Shown: positions 45,913-53,987 of the stretch, one piece after another | How the letters are laid out: each line of letters starts with the position of its first letter | Numbering within the stretch: the first letter of the stretch is position 1 | From: Haloarcula vallismortis ATCC 29715 | GTDB taxonomy: Archaea > Halobacteriota > Halobacteria > Halobacteriales > Haloarculaceae | NCBI RefSeq assembly: GCF_000337775.1 | Contig: NZ_AOLQ01000065.1 | Coordinates: 124,001-188,000, forward strand | DNA length: 64,000 nt | Direction: 5' to 3' | Translations under genes and position numbers: made by a program | Notes under the pieces: model-generated | Seen by the model: the letters and a program-made list of their open reading frames with translations, nothing else | The model's database searches: none | What the model was told of the DNA's origin: nothing

Positions 45913-46302
45913 ATGACTGACACAGCACTCTTGGCACCGTTTGACGACAGAGTAATCCGTGGAGTCGCGGAGACGAACAGCGTCGACGAAGAACAGTTAC
46001 GCTCCGCGCTCGCCGATCACCAGCGGACGATGCGGCAGAACCCTGGCGTCGAGGACCTCGTGTATGAGTGGCGAAAGCGGTTCGACGACGCAGTGCTACA
46101 CCGCACGCCCGAGACGTTTTTCATGGCCGTCAGAGAGAGTGTTTGGGAAGAGTATGGCACGTATCTTGAACTCGACGAGTACCTGCTCGCCGCGGTCGTT
46201 GCGGTCCACCAGGAGCAAGTCCTTCGTGAAACAGCGGTCGAGAGCAGCGCTATCGGTGAACACGCTGTCGCACTCGTCGTTTCCCGGGTGCCATCTCAGT
46301 AG
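45913..46302 (+). CDS. Conserved haloarchaeal hypothetical protein
   Basis: 129 aa, mostly alpha-helical and acidic, without membrane segments or Cys. Features such as YEWRKRFDDAVLHRTPETFFMA and LAAVVAVHQEQ are seen but match no function I know. It stands alone between acd (divergent) and dpsA. GTTTTAGTT near 45882 could be a TATA element for a leaderless start. Confidence 0.68.
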   Translation: MTDTALLAPFDDRVIRGVAETNSVDEEQLRSALADHQRTMRQNPGVEDLVYEWRKRFDDAVLHRTPETFFMAVRESVWEEYGTYLELDEYLLAAVVAVHQEQVLRETAVESSAIGEHAVALVVSRVPSQ

Positions 46303-46474
46303 GCCCGCTCCTTCTTCTTTCAAGTACGGAGTGCTGACCTGAAGGGTGGTTGTTAATATCGGATAATATTTCAGCTCAGGTAATCAGCCATTCCATCTCA
46401 GAACATAATTTTTGGGTTCCCGAAAACATATTTTCACAAAACAATCTTTAAGTGGCTTCCATGTGTACAATAAG

Positions 46475-47015
46475 ATGACTATGGCAACACAAGAGCACGT
46501 CCGGCGCGAGTTCGGCGAGGTCGAAGAGAACGAACTCCGCCTCGACAAGGAGAAGTCCGAGCAGGTAATCAACGCGCTGAATCAGGACCTGGCGGACACG
46601 TACACACTGTACCATCAGGTCAAGAAGCACCACTGGAACGTCGAGGGCGCCGAGTTCCGCGACCTCCACCTGTTCCTCGGTGAAGCGGCCGAAAACGCCG
46701 AAGAAGCGGCCGACGAACTCGCGGAGCGGGCGCAGGCCCTCGGTGGCACGCCCATCTCCAGCGGCAAGGCACAGGAAGGAGCACGCGTCGGTCGAACCGG
46801 AGGGGCAGGACGTGTACGACATCCGGACGTCGCTCGAAAACGACCTCGAGATGTACGGCGACATCATCGAGTCGCTCCGTGACCACATCGAACTTGCGGA
46901 GAACCTCGGTGACCACGCCACGGCCCAGATCCTCCGTGAAATCATCGTGCAGACCGAGGAAGACGCCCACCACATCGAGCACTACCTCGAAGACGACACG
47001 CTCGTGCTGGACTAA
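46475..47015 (+). pseudogene. dpsA: dpsA, ferritin-like DNA-protecting protein, broken by a one-base frameshift
   Basis: Two overlapping frames together give a complete Dps of about 180 aa. The first part (from MTMATQEHVRREFG) includes YHQVKKHHWNVEG, the ferroxidase-centre region, and EAAENAEEAADELAERAQALGG. The second resumes with EHASVEPEGQDVYDIR and runs through ENDLEMYGDIIESL to the natural end LEDDTLVLD. The frame changes at 46775-46781 (GAAGGAG), where one extra base separates CAG-GAA from GAG-CAC. As read, translation leaves frame after about residue 100 and loses the second half of the fold. A TATA-like CTTTAAGT at 46445 gives a leaderless start. An assembly or read error is as likely as true decay. 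Confidence 0.85.
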
Positions 47016-47158
47016 CGTCAGGACACCGCTTTCTCTCTCGTTTTCTTCTGCCGGGTAGCGTCGCTGCCTAACTCAGGGTGTATAGTGTGGTGCAGACCGA
47101 TCTGATAAAAAGTAAGTCGAGAATCGAAGGGAAGAGAAACGCGACGCGGGGGGACGGA

Positions 47159-47308
47159 CTACCGTCGGAGGTCGACGGTTACGTCGGTCGAAATCCAGCC
47201 GTCTCGGTTTCCGTCTTCGGTAAATACGGTTCTGTCAGCACCGCTGTCCAGTGCTGCAACGTCCGGGCGGTCCTCGGAGGCCTCGACATCGTCCGTCTGG
47301 GATGGCAT
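47159..47308 (-). CDS. 49-aa haloarchaeal protein under an iron-type operator
   Basis: Starts MPSQTDDVEASEDRPDVAAL and ends with DRTVFTEDGNRDGWISTDV and TVDLRR. The final block resembles the core of small haloarchaeal proteins I associate with DUF7331. The acidic composition and clean promoter support it: CTTTTAGC on the minus strand at about 47332-47340 would place the transcript start at the ATG. Two operator dyads lie at 47317 and 47343. Function unknown. Confidence 0.72.
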   Translation of the reverse strand: MPSQTDDVEASEDRPDVAALDSGADRTVFTEDGNRDGWISTDVTVDLRR

Positions 47309-47316
47309 TACTTGGG

Positions 47317-47330
47317 TTAGGCACCCCTAA
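47317..47330. promoter_or_regulatory. Iron-box dyad 1 (TTAGG-CACC-CCTAA)
   Basis: Perfect inverted repeat with a 4-base spacer, 9 bases before the start of the 49-aa gene, between its TATA-like element and its start. The same dyad recurs at 53851, 56999 and 58209. It resembles operators of DtxR/SirR/Idr-family metal repressors. Confidence 0.75.
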
Positions 47331-47342
47331 AGCTAAAAGGAT

Positions 47343-47356
47343 TTTGGTTAGCCTAA
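47343..47356. promoter_or_regulatory. Iron-box dyad 2 (TTTGG-TTAG-CCTAA)
   Basis: One mismatch from the perfect dyad, upstream of the TATA-like element of the 49-aa gene. Its centre lies 26 bases from dyad 1, so two repressor dimers could bracket the TATA element. Confidence 0.6.
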
Positions 47357-47454
47357 TCATCTGCGGACACGAGCCCTGCGCCGACAGCAACGACGGTTCG
47401 GTCCGGGCACCGACACGGCGCGACCTTTAGTACCCGAGGCGACAAGAGAAAGGT

Positions 47455-48048
47455 ATGAGTTCGGACGACGACCTTACCACCCTGATTACGGACCTCGTTA
47501 CGACGCTACAGGAGCTTGAGACTGAGGTCGAGCCCACGACCGACAGCGGCCTGCCGCGGCCGCCGACGCCGGGCGAACTCCTCCGGTTTACCAGTGACGT
47601 GACTATCCCCGCAGTCATCCTCATCCTGAAGACCAATATCGAGGCGCTGAAACTCCTCCGACGTGCCCTCCGGATGGCTGAGGGGCGACCGACCTCGACC
47701 GGTTCCGCCTCAGACGAGGTCCGACAGCGCGCGAGCGACCTGAGCCGGGCCACCCTCTCTCGTCTCGACGCCGCGTTGACCGACCTCCAGCAGGCTGTGG
47801 AAGGGACGCCGGAAGATGAGGATGCCCGCGAACTTATACAGGAAGCCCAACAATTACGGGGCCAGATTCAGGATCGGTTGCCCGACGAAACAGGAGCGAG
47901 TGGGGACGCTGGACCCGACCGGGGTACTGACGTTCCCGTGGACGTAGACGCCGAACTACGGTCGATTAAGGACGATATCGACGGCCCTGATACAGACGAC
48001 ACGGGAACCGAAAACGGGGACGGGAGCGACGAGGGTAACGAACGCTAG
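47455..48048 (+). CDS. Conserved haloarchaeal helical protein
   Basis: 197 aa. The conserved core LPRPPTPGELLRFTSDVTIPAVILILKTNIEALKLLRRALR (about 30-68) holds a moderately hydrophobic helix that may touch the membrane. A helical middle (about 85-145) and a very acidic, Gly/Asp-rich disordered tail follow. I associate the core with a haloarchaeal DUF (7547, from memory). No function known. CTTTAGTA at 47424 is a plausible TATA box. Confidence 0.75.
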   Translation: MSSDDDLTTLITDLVTTLQELETEVEPTTDSGLPRPPTPGELLRFTSDVTIPAVILILKTNIEALKLLRRALRMAEGRPTSTGSASDEVRQRASDLSRATLSRLDAALTDLQQAVEGTPEDEDARELIQEAQQLRGQIQDRLPDETGASGDAGPDRGTDVPVDVDAELRSIKDDIDGPDTDDTGTENGDGSDEGNER

Positions 48049-48062
48049 CGCGGTGTGAAACC

Positions 48063-48084
48063 TTCATTATATCAAACATAATGA
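48063..48084. promoter_or_regulatory. Palindrome in the promoter of the gene at 48118
   Basis: TCATTAT at 48064-48070 and ATAATGA at 48078-48084 form a perfect 7-bp inverted repeat with a 7-base spacer, in an AT-rich upstream region. The decamer TTCATTATAT (48063-48072) appears again at 48665-48674 before the nucleotidase gene. Candidate operator. Confidence 0.45.
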
Positions 48085-48117
48085 TTTATTATCGCACAGG
48101 TCTAGATATGGTTACTC

Positions 48118-48597
48118 ATGTCCAGCTCTTCCGCTCCGGGCGGTCGCCGGGCGAGCCTGTTCGTCCGGTCTGACCTCCCAGCGCCGTCACAGAAACGCTG
48201 TACCGCCATCGAACGTGAGCTACAGGAGCTGGTGTGCCGTGGCGTACTCGATGACACCGAAACGGTGGAATGGGAGAAGCGCGTTCCGTTGCAAGGCCCC
48301 TGTAACGGAACCGAACGGGACCTGTACAACGACTTCGCGGAGTGGGCCCGCGAGGCAGGTGTCTGTCTCGCCCCGTTTTTCGACACCCGGCTCTGTTACA
48401 GTTCGGAGACGGGCGAGAAACGGCGCGAACTCGTCATGCCGGCGGTTTGTCTTGCGGTCTACGAGGACGACAAACTCGTACAGGTGGCCCCCTTCGCCGA
48501 CGCGGGGCGCACTGAATCCGTCGAGGGGTGCATCGCAGGGCTAGCCGAGACGGGGTCACTCCCGGACACCGGCTCGACGACCGTCTCGACCGTGTAA
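48118..48597 (+). CDS. Haloarchaeal HTH-domain protein
   Basis: 159 aa. Starts MSSSSAPGGRRASLFVRSDLPAPSQ; residues about 28-60 (AIERELQELVCRGVLDDTETVEWEKRV) have the helix pattern of a winged HTH seen in haloarchaeal proteins of this kind. The C-terminal half has five Cys and a beta-rich FFDTRLCYSSETGEKRRELVMPAVCLAVYEDDKLVQVAPF. It is probably a regulator. It sits before a secreted nucleotidase gene on the same strand, with a shared promoter decamer. Confidence 0.7.
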   Translation: MSSSSAPGGRRASLFVRSDLPAPSQKRCTAIERELQELVCRGVLDDTETVEWEKRVPLQGPCNGTERDLYNDFAEWAREAGVCLAPFFDTRLCYSSETGEKRRELVMPAVCLAVYEDDKLVQVAPFADAGRTESVEGCIAGLAETGSLPDTGSTTVSTV

Positions 48598-48685
48598 TTC
48601 GCCCCGCGTTGCCGCGTCTGTGGCCCGTCAGCACTATTGCCGCGACACAAAGCATGAAGTTCTGTTCATTATATAACAAGAATAT

Positions 48686-50257
48686 ATGACATATCAGGCG
48701 ACACGCCGTGACGTACTCGGTGCGGGTGCGGCTATTCTGGGCAGCCTCGCAGTCGGTTCGACGACCGCCAGCGGCGCATTACAGACCGACGGAACCACCG
48801 TCACGTTCCTGCACGATACGCACGTCCACGGACGGTTTGCCAACGCTTCTGCGGCGGAGCTGAGCGTCTCCCGGTACTTCAGGCTGATGAACGACATCGC
48901 CGAGGATACGGACACGACACTTCGGGTTGGCAACGGCGACGACCTGGCGTCGTCGGTGCTATCCGCGGTGTTCGAGGGGCGACACGTCGTGTCGACGTTC
49001 AACGCCGGCGGGCTGGATTTCGACACCTACGGCAACCACGACTTCGACATGGGACCGGAGGTCCTCCGCGACCGCGTCTCAGACAGCTTGTTCACGTGGG
49101 TCAGCGCGAACGTCCGCGAGGACGGCGATGTTTTCGCCGCCGACCAGGGCGCACAGCAGTACGTCCTCACGGACGTCGGGGATGTGACGCTGGGGATTAC
49201 TGGCCTCATCACGCCGGAGGCGCCCGAAGTCACCTCTATCGGAGAGAACACCGACGTCTTAGAGCCGGCGTCGGCGCTGGAGGACGTGACAGAACAGATG
49301 CAGTCCGACGGCGCTGACGCGGTTATCGTGCTCTCCCATCTCGCGAGTGAGACCGCTCGAACCGTCGCCGAGGAGGTCGACGGCGTCGACGCGATCATCG
49401 GGGACCACGCCGCGACACTGCTCGAAGAACCGGAAGTCATCAACGACACTGTGCTCTCGTTCGTCGGCGACGAATACGCGTATCTCGGAGAGCTAGCGCT
49501 CGGTGTCGGCGACGGCGGCGTCACGGACCACGAGTTCGCACTGCACGATGTCAGCGCGTCGTCTGCTGGAACGGACCCGTTCGTCAGTCTCGTTCAGGAC
49601 CACTACGAGACACAACTGGAACGGCAACTGGATGTCGTCATCGGGGAAACAACCGAACCGCTTGACACCAGACAGTCAGTCGTTCGGGCACGCGAGTCGA
49701 ACATGGGGAACTTCGTGGCCGACACCATTCGGGCTGATGTCGAGGCCGATGTCGCGCTCATGAACGGCGGTGGAATTCGAACGGACAGGCTGTACTTCGA
49801 GGACGCGAGCGAGGACAATCCTGCCGACATCACACGACGCGTCGTCGTCGATATCCTGCCGTTCCCGAACAACGTTGTCGAACTGGAAGTCACAGGCGAA
49901 ACGCTGCTCGCGGCACTGGAAAACGGCGTCAGCCGCGTCGAGGCGGGGGCCGGCCGGTTCCCGCAGGTGAGCAACATCACGTACACTTACGACCCAACCG
50001 CCGAGAGCGGCGACCGGATTACCGAAGCGACTGCCGGTGGCGACCCGATCGACTCGGAAGCGACCTACACGCTCGCGACGAACGACTTCGTCTCCGGCGG
50101 CGGCGACGGCTACAGCATGCTCAGTGACGCGACTGTCCTCGTCTCGTCGAACGAGGGGGCACTCCTCTCCGACCTCGTCATCAGGACCATCAGCGAGCAG
50201 GAAACGATTTCCCCGACGACGGAGGGACGTATCACCAGGCAGGGCGAAGGAAGCTGA
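48686..50257 (+). CDS. Secreted metallophosphatase/5'-nucleotidase
   Basis: 523 aa. Tat signal at the start (TRRDVLGAGAAILGS). The metallophosphatase domain has its two-metal ligands in LHDTHVHGRF, GNGDD, TYGNHDFDMG and IVLSHLASE; the C-terminal 5'-nucleotidase domain has ESNMGNFVADTIR, NGGGIRTD, NDFVSGGGDGYSML. It should release phosphate from nucleotides outside the cell. The AT-rich element TTCATTATAT ends only 11 bases before the ATG, closer than a usual TATA box. Confidence 0.9.
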   Translation: MTYQATRRDVLGAGAAILGSLAVGSTTASGALQTDGTTVTFLHDTHVHGRFANASAAELSVSRYFRLMNDIAEDTDTTLRVGNGDDLASSVLSAVFEGRHVVSTFNAGGLDFDTYGNHDFDMGPEVLRDRVSDSLFTWVSANVREDGDVFAADQGAQQYVLTDVGDVTLGITGLITPEAPEVTSIGENTDVLEPASALEDVTEQMQSDGADAVIVLSHLASETARTVAEEVDGVDAIIGDHAATLLEEPEVINDTVLSFVGDEYAYLGELALGVGDGGVTDHEFALHDVSASSAGTDPFVSLVQDHYETQLERQLDVVIGETTEPLDTRQSVVRARESNMGNFVADTIRADVEADVALMNGGGIRTDRLYFEDASEDNPADITRRVVVDILPFPNNVVELEVTGETLLAALENGVSRVEAGAGRFPQVSNITYTYDPTAESGDRITEATAGGDPIDSEATYTLATNDFVSGGGDGYSMLSDATVLVSSNEGALLSDLVIRTISEQETISPTTEGRITRQGEGS

Positions 50258-50638
50258 TCAGACGGGGTCCCAGCGGTAACCGCCCCAGTCCTGGCTCTCG
50301 GGCACTTTGATACCCGCTTCGGGGTCGCGGAGTTCCTCCACGTAGACGGGTTCGACCGTGTCACCTGTTTCGACCTCGTCCGTGGTCACCTGCCCGAGCG
50401 CGCGGACGAATTCGTCGCTCGCCTCGTCGAGGTCCGTGATGTCGAACTCGACGATAGCGAGCGTGTTCGGCTCGCGGACGCCCGGCGGGGTCGCCGTCGA
50501 ATGGGTCCAGGTGACGACTTCAGCGGTCCGGTCCGAGAGGTCGACAGTCTCTTCCTGTGGTTCACCACATTCCGGACACAGCGGATGGGTGGGATACGAG
50601 ACGTGGCCGTTCGAGCAGATGCCTGCGTCCAGCGTCAT
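50258..50638 (-). CDS. Zn-ribbon/OB-fold subunit of a beta-ketothiolase
   Basis: 126 aa DUF35-type protein. A rubredoxin-like zinc ribbon (CSNGHVSYPTHPLCPECG) precedes an OB fold with EVVTWTHSTATPPGVREPNTLAIVEF. In Haloferax mediterranei the equivalent PhaA-beta and BktB-beta subunits are required for thiolase activity. The start overlaps the end of the thiolase gene by 4 bases, so the pair is co-translated. Confidence 0.88.
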   Translation of the reverse strand: MTLDAGICSNGHVSYPTHPLCPECGEPQEETVDLSDRTAEVVTWTHSTATPPGVREPNTLAIVEFDITDLDEASDEFVRALGQVTTDEVETGDTVEPVYVEELRDPEAGIKVPESQDWGGYRWDPV

Positions 50639-51786
50639 TCTGCGGCCTCCATGATGGTGGTGATGACACAGTTGCCAAAGCCGCCGACGTTACACGCCAG
50701 CGCGGTGTCGGCATCGACCTGCCGTGGCCCGGCCTCGCCGACGAGCTGTTCGTATATTTCGACGCCCTGTGCGACACCGCTCGCGCCGAGGGGGTGGCCT
50801 TTGGACTTGAGTCCCCCAGAGGTGTTGATCGGCAGGTCGCCGTCCTTGGCGGTTGCGCCGTCCATCGCCAGCTCCCAGGCTGTACCCTGCTCGGCGACGC
50901 CGATACCCTCTAGCTGGAGGAACTCGAGGATGGTGAACATGTCGTGCAGTTCAGCCACATCGAGGTCATCGGGACTGAGACCGGCCATCTCGTAGGCTTG
51001 CTTGCTCGACTCGACGACCCCGCCCATGATTGTCGGATCGTCACGCTCGTGGACGACATGGGTGTCGGTCGCCCCGCCGATGCCGGAGACGAGGGCGTAC
51101 TCGTCGGTGATCTCCTTGGCCCGCTCCTCTGTCGTGAACATGAGTGCGGCGCTGCCGTCCGTGATCGGACAGAAGTCATACAGTCGCAGCGGGTCCGCGA
51201 TGATGGGCGATTCTAGCGCTTTCTCCATCGTGATTTCTTTCTGGAACTGCGCCTTGGGGTTGTCGACGCCGTTCCGGTGGTTCTTGACGGCCACTCGGGC
51301 AAGTGACTCTCGCGGGGCATCGAACCGCTCCAGATAGTGCCGGGCGGTCATCCCGGCAAAGGACGGGAGCGTCACGCCGTGTTTGTACTCGTCGGGGTGG
51401 GTGATTGAGGCGATGATGTCCGTCGCCTGGCCCGTCGTCTTGTGGGTCATCTTCTCCCCGCCGACTAACAGCGTCATCTCGCTGGCCCCGCTGGCGACGG
51501 ACTGCCAGGCCTCGTAGATGCCCGCCCCGCCCGACGAAGAGGTCTGGTCGACCCGTTCGCTGTAGGCCGGAAGCACCCCGAGGTCGTGGGCCAGCAGATT
51601 CATGATTCCCGTCTGGCCTTCGAACTCGCCGCTGGCCATGTTCGAGACGTACAGATGCTCTACGTCATCGGGCGCGACGCCGGCGTCCGTGAGGCACTCC
51701 TCGCCCGCCTGTGAGAGCAACTCACGGATCCAGGCGTCGCGTTGCCCGAATTTCGTCATTGACGCGCCGATTACTGCGACTCCCAT
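50635..51786 (-). CDS. Thiolase catalytic subunit, Ser-type (haloarchaeal beta-ketothiolase)
   Basis: 383 aa, SCP-x-like thiolase. Where thiolases have the nucleophilic Cys (CxSGG), this protein has SSSGG, placing Ser83 at that position. His residues in AELHDMFTILEF and KGHPLGASG are present. Haloarchaeal PhaA/BktB thiolases were described with a Ser-His-His triad and an OB-fold partner, both seen here. It would condense acetyl-CoA with acetyl- or propionyl-CoA, or run in reverse. I do not assign PhaA versus another paralogue. PhaB and PccB genes are 3-5 kb away. Confidence 0.87.
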   Translation of the reverse strand: MGVAVIGASMTKFGQRDAWIRELLSQAGEECLTDAGVAPDDVEHLYVSNMASGEFEGQTGIMNLLAHDLGVLPAYSERVDQTSSSGGAGIYEAWQSVASGASEMTLLVGGEKMTHKTTGQATDIIASITHPDEYKHGVTLPSFAGMTARHYLERFDAPRESLARVAVKNHRNGVDNPKAQFQKEITMEKALESPIIADPLRLYDFCPITDGSAALMFTTEERAKEITDEYALVSGIGGATDTHVVHERDDPTIMGGVVESSKQAYEMAGLSPDDLDVAELHDMFTILEFLQLEGIGVAEQGTAWELAMDGATAKDGDLPINTSGGLKSKGHPLGASGVAQGVEIYEQLVGEAGPRQVDADTALACNVGGFGNCVITTIMEAAE

Positions 51787-51849
51787 ACCTGTGCCGTCAC
51801 AGGGGTCTCGTGTATGTATTACGGTCTACTTGTAGAACGAAGAGAATGT

Positions 51850-52677
51850 TCAGACAGTCGTCGTAACGACCGACAGTCCTTCGGCGGGTTGGTCACCGGC
51901 CAGTGAGACGAGCAGCCGCCAGCCGTCCGCAGTTCGCTCCGCTTGTGCCATCTGTGGCGTGATACTCGTCCGACGCAGTAGCTCGACGGCAATCGGCAAC
52001 ACCGGACAGCGAAGGTCCGACAGTGACGGGCGATAGTTCTGTAATGTGATATATCTGGCACAGCGGCCGGGACCGGCGGCTGCGGGTTCGATTGCCGCCT
52101 CGTCGACAAGCCCCGCTGCTTCGAGGTCGGCGACGGCGTCCCGAACCGGCTCAGGACCGCTTGGTTTTCGCGGCAACTGTCCGGCGGCTTCGCGGAGGGT
52201 ATCTGCCTGTACCTCCGGGTCGAGGTGTTCTGCGAGTGCCGTGGCCATGCTTTCGAGCATCGCCAGACAGAGGCGCTCACGGTTCTCAGTCTCCTCGGCC
52301 GCTTCGAGGTAGCTGTCGATGACTGCCTGCTCGACAGAGCGATGACGGCCCGACAACACCTCGAACAGCGCCCCGGCGACTGTGTGGCAGTACTCTGGAA
52401 GTGACGACGGCCCAGTCCTGACGGCGTCGGTCCCCCACGGCGCTTCACAGACGATGAGGCCGTGAACGGTGACACGTGGGTCGTAGCGCCGGAGAGCGCT
52501 CCGGTAGGCGGTCGCGACGCTGGCCGCTTCGGCGGCCGTCTCTCGGTCCGGGAACTGCATTCCCGACACCGGGAACGGCGGCGTTCCCGTTCGAGCGCTG
52601 ACGATACGATACGGCCCGACAGCCACGCTGAGTTCCGAGAGCCTGTCACGGATGTCTGCGAGCGTTCGTCCGACCAT
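51850..52677 (-). CDS. Conserved haloarchaeal protein downstream of the siderophore-binding gene
   Basis: 275 aa, cytoplasmic, no clear motif. The N-terminal part (VGPYRIVSARTGTPPFPVSG and FPDRETAAEAASVATAYRSALRRYDPRV) looks like a compact alpha/beta domain; the C-terminal half is helical and acidic. It follows the iron-siderophore binding lipoprotein by 6 bases on the same strand, so it probably shares its iron-box promoter. I do not recognise the family beyond haloarchaea. Confidence 0.72.
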   Translation of the reverse strand: MVGRTLADIRDRLSELSVAVGPYRIVSARTGTPPFPVSGMQFPDRETAAEAASVATAYRSALRRYDPRVTVHGLIVCEAPWGTDAVRTGPSSLPEYCHTVAGALFEVLSGRHRSVEQAVIDSYLEAAEETENRERLCLAMLESMATALAEHLDPEVQADTLREAAGQLPRKPSGPEPVRDAVADLEAAGLVDEAAIEPAAAGPGRCARYITLQNYRPSLSDLRCPVLPIAVELLRRTSITPQMAQAERTADGWRLLVSLAGDQPAEGLSVVTTTV

Positions 52678-52683
52678 GAGTCC

Positions 52684-53844
52684 TTACAGGTCTCCGGCGA
52701 CGATGTCGGCGACGCGCTGGCGGTCGAATAGCTCCCGGTCCACATCGTACACCTGCGATGCGGCCCGCTCGGTGACGACCAGATTTGTTATCGGCCCCTG
52801 ATACAACGGGCCACCACGGAACACGTTCCCGTTCTGTACTGCCGTCAGTTCGCTTCCGGTCTCATCCGATTCGAGGAAACTGACGACTGTGTCCTCGAAC
52901 TCAGCTCGCGTCTTGGTCTCCTGTCCACGCAAGAGCAGATACTCGGGGTCGATGTCGAGCAGCGTCTCGAAATCGACTTTTCCCCGGTCGGAGTGGAAGT
53001 CCCGGACATCAGTCTCCGCGAAGGCGTCGCGCACCCCGAGGTCGCGCCACTGTTTGAAGCTGGTCCCGTCCTCAATGAGATATGGTGAGAAGCTGGTGGG
53101 CTCGTCGCTCCCGGCCCACATGATGGCTACCTCAGGCCGGTCGGAGTTTGCTTCCGGAACGATGTCGTCCAGACTTGTCTGGAACTCCTCGTGGAGGGAC
53201 TGGAACGCCTCGAACCGGTCGGTCCGCTGGAATGCCTGAGACAGTTTCTCGAAGGCTTCGTACAGCGTGTAGTGGGTGTAATCGTGCCACTCGTAGCCGG
53301 TCGAGAAGATGCTGTTCCCGAAGAAGGGGGCAACCTGGGACTCGATTTCGTCGATATCCGACTGCTCCCAGGAGCCGCGGCGCTGCAGGAAATTCGGGTC
53401 CATGACGTGGATGTCGGCGTCGATTTCGTAGAACTGCTCCTTGCCGACACCGCTGTCTCCCCACAGCTCCTGAATCGAGTTCCCGTCGACACTGACGCCC
53501 GGGATCCCGTCGTAGTACTGGGTGTGGTACCGTGAGGGGAGCCAGACTCCCTCTGGTGCATCGAGGCCGAGCGCGATTCCCATATCGGCCCAGCTTCCGT
53601 TGTTTGCGACCCAGACCTCCGGCACTGACTCGAAGGTGACCTCGCCGACTGGCTCCATCGAGACCGCGTAGCCTGATTCGGTCGGTTCCGCGGTCGGAGT
53701 CGACTCCGCGGCCGACGTACTGGACTCGGCCGGTTCATCAGTCGTACCATCACTATTGGTCCCGGCCTCTGACTGCCCTGAACAGCCGGCAACGGCACCT
53801 GCCAGCCCAACACCGGCCGCAACGATGTACTCTCGTCGGTCCAT
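52684..53844 (-). CDS. Siderophore/Fe(III)-type ABC transporter substrate-binding lipoprotein
   Basis: 386 aa. Tat motif RREYIVAAG and lipobox ending at Cys21 (AVAGC), then an Asp/Thr/Ser linker and a class III (PeriBP_2, FhuD/FecB-like) binding fold: VPEVWVANNGSWADMGIALGLD, EIDADIHVMDPNFL, IDPEYLLLRGQ and NVFRGGPLYQGP. Permease and ATPase partners are not next to it. Two iron-box dyads overlap its promoter: TTTAAA at 53870-53875 serves as TATA and dyad 3 lies between it and the start. Confidence 0.9.
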   Translation of the reverse strand: MDRREYIVAAGVGLAGAVAGCSGQSEAGTNSDGTTDEPAESSTSAAESTPTAEPTESGYAVSMEPVGEVTFESVPEVWVANNGSWADMGIALGLDAPEGVWLPSRYHTQYYDGIPGVSVDGNSIQELWGDSGVGKEQFYEIDADIHVMDPNFLQRRGSWEQSDIDEIESQVAPFFGNSIFSTGYEWHDYTHYTLYEAFEKLSQAFQRTDRFEAFQSLHEEFQTSLDDIVPEANSDRPEVAIMWAGSDEPTSFSPYLIEDGTSFKQWRDLGVRDAFAETDVRDFHSDRGKVDFETLLDIDPEYLLLRGQETKTRAEFEDTVVSFLESDETGSELTAVQNGNVFRGGPLYQGPITNLVVTERAASQVYDVDRELFDRQRVADIVAGDL

Positions 53845-53850
53845 GTGTTT

Positions 53851-53864
53851 TTAGGCTTGCCTAA
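53851..53864. promoter_or_regulatory. Iron-box dyad 3 (TTAGG-CTTG-CCTAA)
   Basis: Perfect dyad, 6 bases before the start of the siderophore-binding gene and just downstream of the TATA-like TTTAAA at 53870, so a bound repressor would cover the transcription start. Confidence 0.8.
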
Positions 53865-53885
53865 TTGGTTTAAATCTTCCCATAT

Positions 53886-53899
53886 TTAGGCAAGCCAAA
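53886..53899. promoter_or_regulatory. Iron-box dyad 4 (TTAGG-CAAG-CCAAA)
   Basis: One mismatch from the perfect dyad, 35 bases centre to centre from dyad 3, on the far side of the TATA-like element. The paired layout repeats that at 47317/47343. Confidence 0.6.
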
Positions 53900-53960
53900 A
53901 GTTCCCTGAATCGCCAAACAGCACTACAGCCCCCGGCAGTGAGAATCCACACAAAGTATA

Positions 53961-53985
53961 TCCGTGTGTGCTAACCACACACGGA
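53961..53985. promoter_or_regulatory. Perfect 10-bp inverted repeat before the zinc-ribbon gene
   Basis: TCCGTGTGTG and CACACACGGA with the 5-base centre CTAAC, ending two bases before the ATG at 53988 and starting next to AAGTATA. It can be an operator or, in RNA, a stable hairpin at the 5' end. Confidence 0.6.
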
Positions 53986-53987
53986 AT

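Noticed and set aside
46775-46781. Programmed ribosomal frameshift in dpsA
   Set aside because: No slippery heptamer or downstream structure is evident and Dps proteins elsewhere need no frameshift; an error or mutation is simpler.
47078-47320. 80-codon plus-strand frame
   Set aside because: It is antisense to the 49-aa gene, whose minus-strand product is acidic, matches a known small-protein pattern and has a proper promoter; the plus frame has none of these.
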